This document shows, one piece after another, positions 60,042 to 64,000 of a stretch of 64,000 nt of DNA (its first letter is position 1; each line of letters starts with the position of its first letter). Location: assembly GCA_037721555.1 (NCBI GenBank), contig JBBJOI010000005.1, positions 62,001 through 126,000 on the forward strand. Direction: 5' to 3'. Source of the stretch: Gaiellasilicea sp037721555. Lineage in GTDB: Bacteria > Actinomycetota > Thermoleophilia > Gaiellales > Gaiellaceae. The notes beneath the pieces are model-generated. The model was not told where the DNA came from, made no database searches, and saw nothing but the letters and a program-made list of their open reading frames with translations. Position numbers and translations under genes: made by a program.

Positions 60042-60074
60042 TGGGGCGTAGCCAAGTGGTAAAGCAGTGGGTGT
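60042..60074 (+). pseudogene. 5' half of a tRNA-Gln-like copy
   Basis: About 32 bases are nearly identical to the 5' half (acceptor and D arm) of the intact tRNA-Gln at 60141; the following sequence does not form an anticodon or T arm, and no 3' acceptor strand pairs. A degraded or truncated tRNA duplicate, or the mark of an old insertion. Confidence 0.65.
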
Positions 60075-60140
60075 TCAGGCCGGGGATGTCCCTGGCTCCC
60101 CCGTGGGCCCACTCCTCTGACAAACTGAGCCGACGAGCAT

Positions 60141-60211
60141 TGGGGCGTAGCCAAGCGGTAAGGCAGCGGGTTTTGGTCCCGCGATCCCAGGTTCGAATCC
60201 TGGCGCCCCAG
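60141..60211 (+). tRNA. tRNA-Gln(TTG)
   Basis: 71 nt. Acceptor TGGGGCG pairs with CGCCCCA (U1-A72, typical of tRNA-Gln); anticodon TTG in a GGGTTTTGGTCCC stem-loop; T arm CCAGGTTCGAATCCTGG. CCA not encoded. It sits 18 bases before glmU. Confidence 0.95.
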
Positions 60212-60228
60212 CCATCCCGCCGCCGCCC

Positions 60229-61551
60229 GTGACCGACACCAATCTCGCAGCGATCGTGATGGCCGGAGGCCACGGGACGCGGATGCGCTCGGCGACGCCG
60301 AAGCATCTGCATCCGATCCTCGGCCGGAGGATGGTGGACTGGGTCCTCGCCGCGGCCGTTCCGCTCAAGCCCTCGCGCCTCGTGGTCGTCACCTCGCCGG
60401 CCAGCAGCGAGGCATTCCCCGGCCTCGAGGTGGCGATCCAGGAGCAGGCCCTCGGCACCGGCGATGCCGTGCGGGCGGCCCTGTCGGTCCTGGGGGAGGC
60501 GAACGGCGACCTGCTCGTCCTCTCAGGGGACACGCCGCTCCTGACGAGCGGGCTCCTGACGGCGCTCCTCGACACGCATCGGCGCGAGGGCGCGACGGCC
60601 ACCGTGCTGACGTTCGAGACCGACGAGCCGCGAGCGTACGGCCGCATCGTGCGGGGGAAGGACGGTCGTGTCCGATCGATCGTCGAGGCAGTCGACGCCA
60701 CGCCCGAGCAGCTGGCCATTCGTGAGTGCAACTCCTCGATCTACCTCTTCAGCGGGGAGCAGCTGTGGCCTGCGCTCGACCGCCTTCGGCCCGGCAACGC
60801 GCAAGCGGAGCTGTACTTGACCGATGCGATACGCGACCTCGTCGACGGCGGGCAACCGGTCGCAGCACATATTGCCTCCGACCCGACGGAGGCCGAGGGA
60901 GTAAACACGCGTGTCGAGTTGGCCGCGGCGGCCGCAGGCCTGCGCGACCGGATCAACCGGCGGCACATGCTTGCCGGCGTCTCGATCGTCGACCCGACCT
61001 CCAGCTGGATCGAGCCGGAGGTCGAGCTCGAGCCGGACTGCGTCGTGCACCCGTTCACGTCCCTGCGGGGCCGGACACGAGTCGCGGCCGGGGCCGAGGT
61101 CGGCTCGCACACGGTGGCCGTGGACGCGTCGATCGGAGCGGGCGCGACCGTGGGACCCTTCTGTTACCTTCGCCCGGGCACGATCCTCGAGGCGCGTTCG
61201 AAGGCAGGAACGTTCGTCGAGATCAAGAACTCCCACATCGGCGAGCGGACGAAGGTGCCCCACCTCTCGTACATCGGGGACGCTGAGATCGGCGAGGACA
61301 CGAACGTCGCTGCGAGCAATGTCACGGTGAACCTCTCGCATCAGCCCGGCCGGCCAAAGGGCCGGACCAGAATTGGTCGCAACGTCAGGACCGGTGTCGA
61401 CAATGCCTTCGTCGCCCCAGTGACGATCGGAGACGATGCATGGCTCGCGGCCGGAACGGTGATCACCGAAGATGTTCCTCCCAACGCCCTGGCAGGTTTC
61501 CCGCCCCGGCAAGTCAACAAGGAAGGACGCGGTGGAAAGCGGAACGATTGA
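60229..61551 (+). CDS. glmU: Bifunctional GlmU: GlcN-1-P acetyltransferase / GlcNAc-1-P uridyltransferase (440 aa)
   Basis: N-terminal nucleotidyltransferase: AAIVMAGGHGTRMRSATPKHLHPI, LSGDTPLL, YGRIVRG. C-terminal left-handed beta helix with hexapeptide repeats (CVVHPFTSLRGRTRVAAGAEVG, FVEIKNSHIGERTKVPHLSYIGDAEIG, NVTVNLSHQPGRPKGRTRIG) holding the acetyltransferase site. Makes UDP-GlcNAc for peptidoglycan. GTG start. Overlaps prs. Confidence 0.96.
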   Translation: MTDTNLAAIVMAGGHGTRMRSATPKHLHPILGRRMVDWVLAAAVPLKPSRLVVVTSPASSEAFPGLEVAIQEQALGTGDAVRAALSVLGEANGDLLVLSGDTPLLTSGLLTALLDTHRREGATATVLTFETDEPRAYGRIVRGKDGRVRSIVEAVDATPEQLAIRECNSSIYLFSGEQLWPALDRLRPGNAQAELYLTDAIRDLVDGGQPVAAHIASDPTEAEGVNTRVELAAAAAGLRDRINRRHMLAGVSIVDPTSSWIEPEVELEPDCVVHPFTSLRGRTRVAAGAEVGSHTVAVDASIGAGATVGPFCYLRPGTILEARSKAGTFVEIKNSHIGERTKVPHLSYIGDAEIGEDTNVAASNVTVNLSHQPGRPKGRTRIGRNVRTGVDNAFVAPVTIGDDAWLAAGTVITEDVPPNALAGFPPRQVNKEGRGGKRND

Positions 61552-62587
61552 GCACGCGCTGCCCGGTCTCGAGCTCACCCCTTCGCGGCCGGAGTTGAGC
61601 GTGGGTCGTGCGCTCCCGCTGACGCCGAAGAAGCGGCTGATGGTCTTCTCCGGACGCTCACACCCCGAGCTCGCCGGCCGGATGGCGGAGCGGCTCGGGG
61701 TCGAGCTCGGCCAGGTCGAGCTCGAGACCTTCGCGAATGGCGAGACCTACTGCCGCTACAACGAGTCGATCCGCGGGGCCGACCTCTTCATCGTCCAGAC
61801 CGGGTGCGCGCCCGTCGACCGGAACCTGATGGAGCTGCTGATGATGATCCAAGCGGCGCGGCTCGCCTCCGCCAAGCGGATCACGGCCGTGGTGCCCCTC
61901 TATCCCTACGCACGTCAGGATCGGAAGGCGAAGCCGCGAGAGCCGATCTCGGGTCGCCTCGTCGCCGACATGCTGCAGCTTGCGGGAGCCGACCGCGTGC
62001 TCACCATGGATCTGCACGCGGGTCAGATCCAGGGTTTCTTCACGATTCCCGTCGATCACATGACCGCCTTGCCGCTCTTCGCGCGTCACTTCCGAGACAT
62101 CGGCCTCACCGGAGCGAACGTGGTCTCGGTCTCGCCCGATGCCGGCCGCGCGCGGCTCGCAGTCCGCTTCGCCGAGATGATCGACGCGGACTTCGCGATC
62201 ATCCACAAGACCCGGCCGGCGCACGACGCGGTGGAGGTAACTGAGATCACCGGCCGCGTTCGGGACAAGGTGGCGGTTGTCGGCGACGACGTGATCATGA
62301 CCGGCAGCACGCTGCTCGCGAACGTCGCCGCGCTGAAGGAGCATGGCGTTCGCGACGTCTGGGTCTTCGCCACGCACGGGCTCTTCAGTGGCGATGCGCT
62401 CGACCGCTTCGAGAGCTCCGACATCACCGGCATCGTCGTCACGGACACCGTCCCGCTCGACCCGCGCAAGCGGCCGCCGAACCTGACGGTCCTGAGCGTC
62501 TCGGGCCTGCTCGCCGAGACGATCATGAACGTCTTCTCCGACGACTCGGTCTCCGCGATCTTCGGCGGCGAGAACCAACTCTTCTAG
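61532..62587 (+). CDS. prs: Ribose-phosphate diphosphokinase Prs (351 aa)
   Basis: Makes PRPP. KKRLMVFSGRSHPELAGRMAERLGVELGQVELETFANGETYCRYNESIRG, PLYPYARQDRKAKPREPIS, LVADMLQLAGADRVLTMDLHAGQIQGFF, and VGDDVIMTGSTLL (PRPP loop). Start: GTG 61532 with AAGGAAGGA upstream, 20 bases inside the glmU 3' end. The N-terminus carries about 30 extra residues (ESGTIEHALPGLELTPSRPE). Confidence 0.95.
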   Translation: MESGTIEHALPGLELTPSRPELSVGRALPLTPKKRLMVFSGRSHPELAGRMAERLGVELGQVELETFANGETYCRYNESIRGADLFIVQTGCAPVDRNLMELLMMIQAARLASAKRITAVVPLYPYARQDRKAKPREPISGRLVADMLQLAGADRVLTMDLHAGQIQGFFTIPVDHMTALPLFARHFRDIGLTGANVVSVSPDAGRARLAVRFAEMIDADFAIIHKTRPAHDAVEVTEITGRVRDKVAVVGDDVIMTGSTLLANVAALKEHGVRDVWVFATHGLFSGDALDRFESSDITGIVVTDTVPLDPRKRPPNLTVLSVSGLLAETIMNVFSDDSVSAIFGGENQLF

Positions 62588-62590
62588 CTG

Positions 62591-62618
62591 AGCGGCTCAG
62601 CCAAGCGGTTGAGCCGCT
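62591..62618 (+). terminator. Terminator after prs
   Basis: Nine-base-pair stem (62591-62599 with 62610-62618, AGCGGCTCA/TGAGCCGCT) followed by CTTTCT, three bases after the prs stop. Confidence 0.85.
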
Positions 62619-62845
62619 CTTTCTACCCGCAGTCTCTACCGGGTTCCTACCTGCAACCACGCGGAGCGGGTTCCGGGACGTTTAGGCACTGATTGAGCAC
62701 CGGGTGGGGCCGCTCACGCCGCAAGTAACCGCGGAGAAGGAGCAAAACGCTGACGGAGGTGGGTGGCGGGTGCAGGTGCCGAGGCGTAGAATGAGATGTC
62801 GGCCGTTACGTCCGTCGTCGTCTGAGCCATGAACGAGAGGTAGCG

Positions 62846-63241
62846 ATGAACGGCCAGGGGAGCGTCGCGAGCGCCAGGAATCTTGCGCAGCCGCAGGTGC
62901 AACAGTTCCTCATCTACGAAGCGCTCGATGAGGGGCCGAGCCTGATTTTCGTCGCTGACGAAGAGATGAGGTATGTCGCTGTGAATCAGACGGCGTGTCG
63001 GACCCTGGGCTACACACGCGAGGAACTCCTCTCGCTCGCTGTGACCGACGTCGCGGTGGACGTCGAAGCTCCTCGGATCTACGACGACATGCTTCGGGCC
63101 CGCGGTCATCGTGGTGTATCAACGATCCGAGCAAAGGACGGCCGGCTTCTTTCGCTGAGCTACAACGCCTCTGAGGTTCGCGTCAGCGGTCTGCCCTATT
63201 GGCTATCGATCGGCCACATCGAGGGCGACTCGAGCAGCTAG
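62846..63241 (+). CDS. Single PAS-domain protein (131 aa)
   Basis: PAS fold: LIFVADEEMRYVAVNQTACRTLGYTREELLSLAVTDVAVD is the characteristic start and R-S-I-P-type turn, with LSLSYNASEVRVSGLPYWLSIGHI as the last strands. No kinase, cyclase or GGDEF domain follows, so it would act by protein contact or is a fragment of a larger sensor. GAGAGGTAGCG precedes the ATG. Its stop overlaps that of the convergent zinc-ribbon gene (CTAG). Confidence 0.85.
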   Translation: MNGQGSVASARNLAQPQVQQFLIYEALDEGPSLIFVADEEMRYVAVNQTACRTLGYTREELLSLAVTDVAVDVEAPRIYDDMLRARGHRGVSTIRAKDGRLLSLSYNASEVRVSGLPYWLSIGHIEGDSSS

Positions 63242-63419
63242 CCCGCAGCGTTGCCTGAGGCCGGCGCGTCCGAGGCGAACTCCCGTTCGGCGCAGACCGG
63301 ACAGAACGGATGGAACTCGCCGACGCCTCGCTCCAGAAGCGCCAGCCGGCGTGCTCAGCATCGGCCTCGCGGATGGCGCGGGCGCAGTTCGAGCAGATCA
63401 GGAGCGTCGTGGTCGTCAA
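63238..63419 (-). pseudogene. Small double-CxxC zinc-ribbon protein, frameshifted
   Basis: First part (TTG 63419): LTTTTLLICSNCARAIREAD to GWRFWSE with one CxxC; after a missing base near 63327 the reading frame that fits becomes GVGEFHPFCPVCAEREFASDAPASGN to a TAG at 63238, with the second CxxC. Together a 60-residue zinc ribbon. One-base deletion is the simplest cause; a sequence error is possible. Confidence 0.65.
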
Positions 63420-64000
63420 CGCTCGGTGAATCCCGGCGCGGCGGCGTCGCGCCGCCAACTCGTTGTCCCGGTCGCGTCGCTTCGCGTCGAGGGCGAGCGG
63501 CACGACGTGATCGACGGTGAGGGTCGTCGGCGTCGAGCGAGGGTCAAACTGAACGTATCTAGCGCTTAGCGATCCTCTGCAGAACTCGGCCCTCAACGTT
63601 CACCCCAACGACGTTCATGTCGCCCCGACCTGATCCGACGCCCTACGCCCTCCCGCTCCTCAGCGAAGCGGGCGGAGGCGCGCGTTCTTTGTCATCAACC
63701 CAGATCCGCTCCCCGGTCGATAGGAGTGGGACTTACGCTTCCCGACGACGCCTTTGCAGCCGCTCTCGCTGACAGCGGCAAACTGCGCTTCGCCGTCCTC
63801 GAAGGTCGCCACGAGCCGCACCCGCTGATTCTCCAGGTCGAGCTGCTCGAGCAGCGCCCGCCACCGTCCTGAAGATGTTCACGTGTCCCGGAGCGGCCGT
63901 CCCTTGCTGTCCCGGCGGCAAAAGGTTCGATCGTGTGGCGACTCGGGCCACTCCTCTAGCGCCTTAGATGAAGCGGTGCGCCGGTCGCCAGAGAGCAACG
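63420..64000. other. Poorly coding window end
   Basis: No gene can be supported. On the minus strand 63420-63596 reads LTVDHVVPLALDAKRRDRD, which recalls the start of an HNH nuclease motif but lacks the remaining ligands. On the plus strand 63742-63870 gives a short open frame (DDAFAAALADSGKLRFAVLE). Both look like eroded fragments. Confidence 0.4.

Noticed and set aside
63420..63596. HNH endonuclease gene on the minus strand
   Set aside because: Only a DHVVPLAL-like string is present; the rest of the HNH ligands and CxxC knuckles are absent.

Overview
The window is high-GC bacterial chromosome, most likely from an actinomycetote and, by overall feel, one of the Thermoleophilia (Gaiella/Solirubrobacter-like lineages). 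Supporting signs are a dnaK-grpE-dnaJ-hspR-clpB heat-shock operon, inositol-3-phosphate synthase near a CDP-alcohol phosphatidyltransferase, an F420-type LLM oxidoreductase, a LytR-CpsA-Psr protein, a very large cyclase/AAA/TPR regulator, many GTG and TTG starts and 1-4 nt start/stop overlaps. The class assignment is inference; no rRNA is present.

Layout. (1) 48-5721: a decayed integrative element lying between a 44-bp direct repeat made of the 3' part of a tRNA-Ala gene. It holds an intact secreted amidase, a few small genes, a frameshifted gene and a multiply frameshifted tyrosine integrase beside the tRNA. (2) 5.7-15 kb: coiled-coil protein, metallopeptidase with a coupled 29-residue membrane peptide, rhomboid protease, frameshifted Hsp20, ferritin, an M3-like peptidase, YjbQ protein, an ABC-2 exporter and an RlmD-type rRNA methylase. 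(3) 15-30.5 kb: cyclase/AAA/TPR regulator, divergent uracil-DNA-glycosylase-like protein, a glycosyltransferase-PHP fusion, an inositol-phosphate synthase ORF fused to a tandem ribbon-helix-helix domain, pgsA-like and PAP2 genes, moaA, LLM oxidoreductase, two EamA transporters and an M29 aminopeptidase. (4) 31-37.4 kb: the heat-shock operon. (5) 37.6-46.2 kb: two coupled cupins, an S9 peptidase, a wrecked saccharopine-dehydrogenase-like gene, PepF-type peptidase, nucleosidase, GYD protein, and a divergent ankyrin/MarR pair sharing a palindromic operator. (6) 46-52.3 kb: pseudouridine-catabolism genes coupled to an enolase-superfamily gene, a multipass glycosyltransferase, FmdB and LCP proteins. 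(7) 52.3-62.6 kb: core genes (ROK kinase, rsmI, M23 protein, metG, tatD, rsmA, ispE, tRNA-Gln, glmU, prs). (8) 62.8-64 kb: PAS protein, a frameshifted zinc-ribbon gene and poorly coding sequence.

The most notable signals are the RHH-Ino1 continuous reading frame with inverted and direct repeats at its start, a dispersed intergenic repeat with four copies keeping exactly the same 24-nt internal spacing, the tRNA-Ala element with its 20-bp palindrome, the glycosyltransferase-PHP fusion, the enolase-like gene coupled to pseudouridine genes, and a 290-nt out-of-frame overlap between an M23 protein gene and metG. At least six genes carry frameshifts while dozens of neighbours are intact, so either true decay or local assembly error needs separating by reads. 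No CRISPR array, insertion sequence with an intact transposase, rRNA or replication origin was seen.
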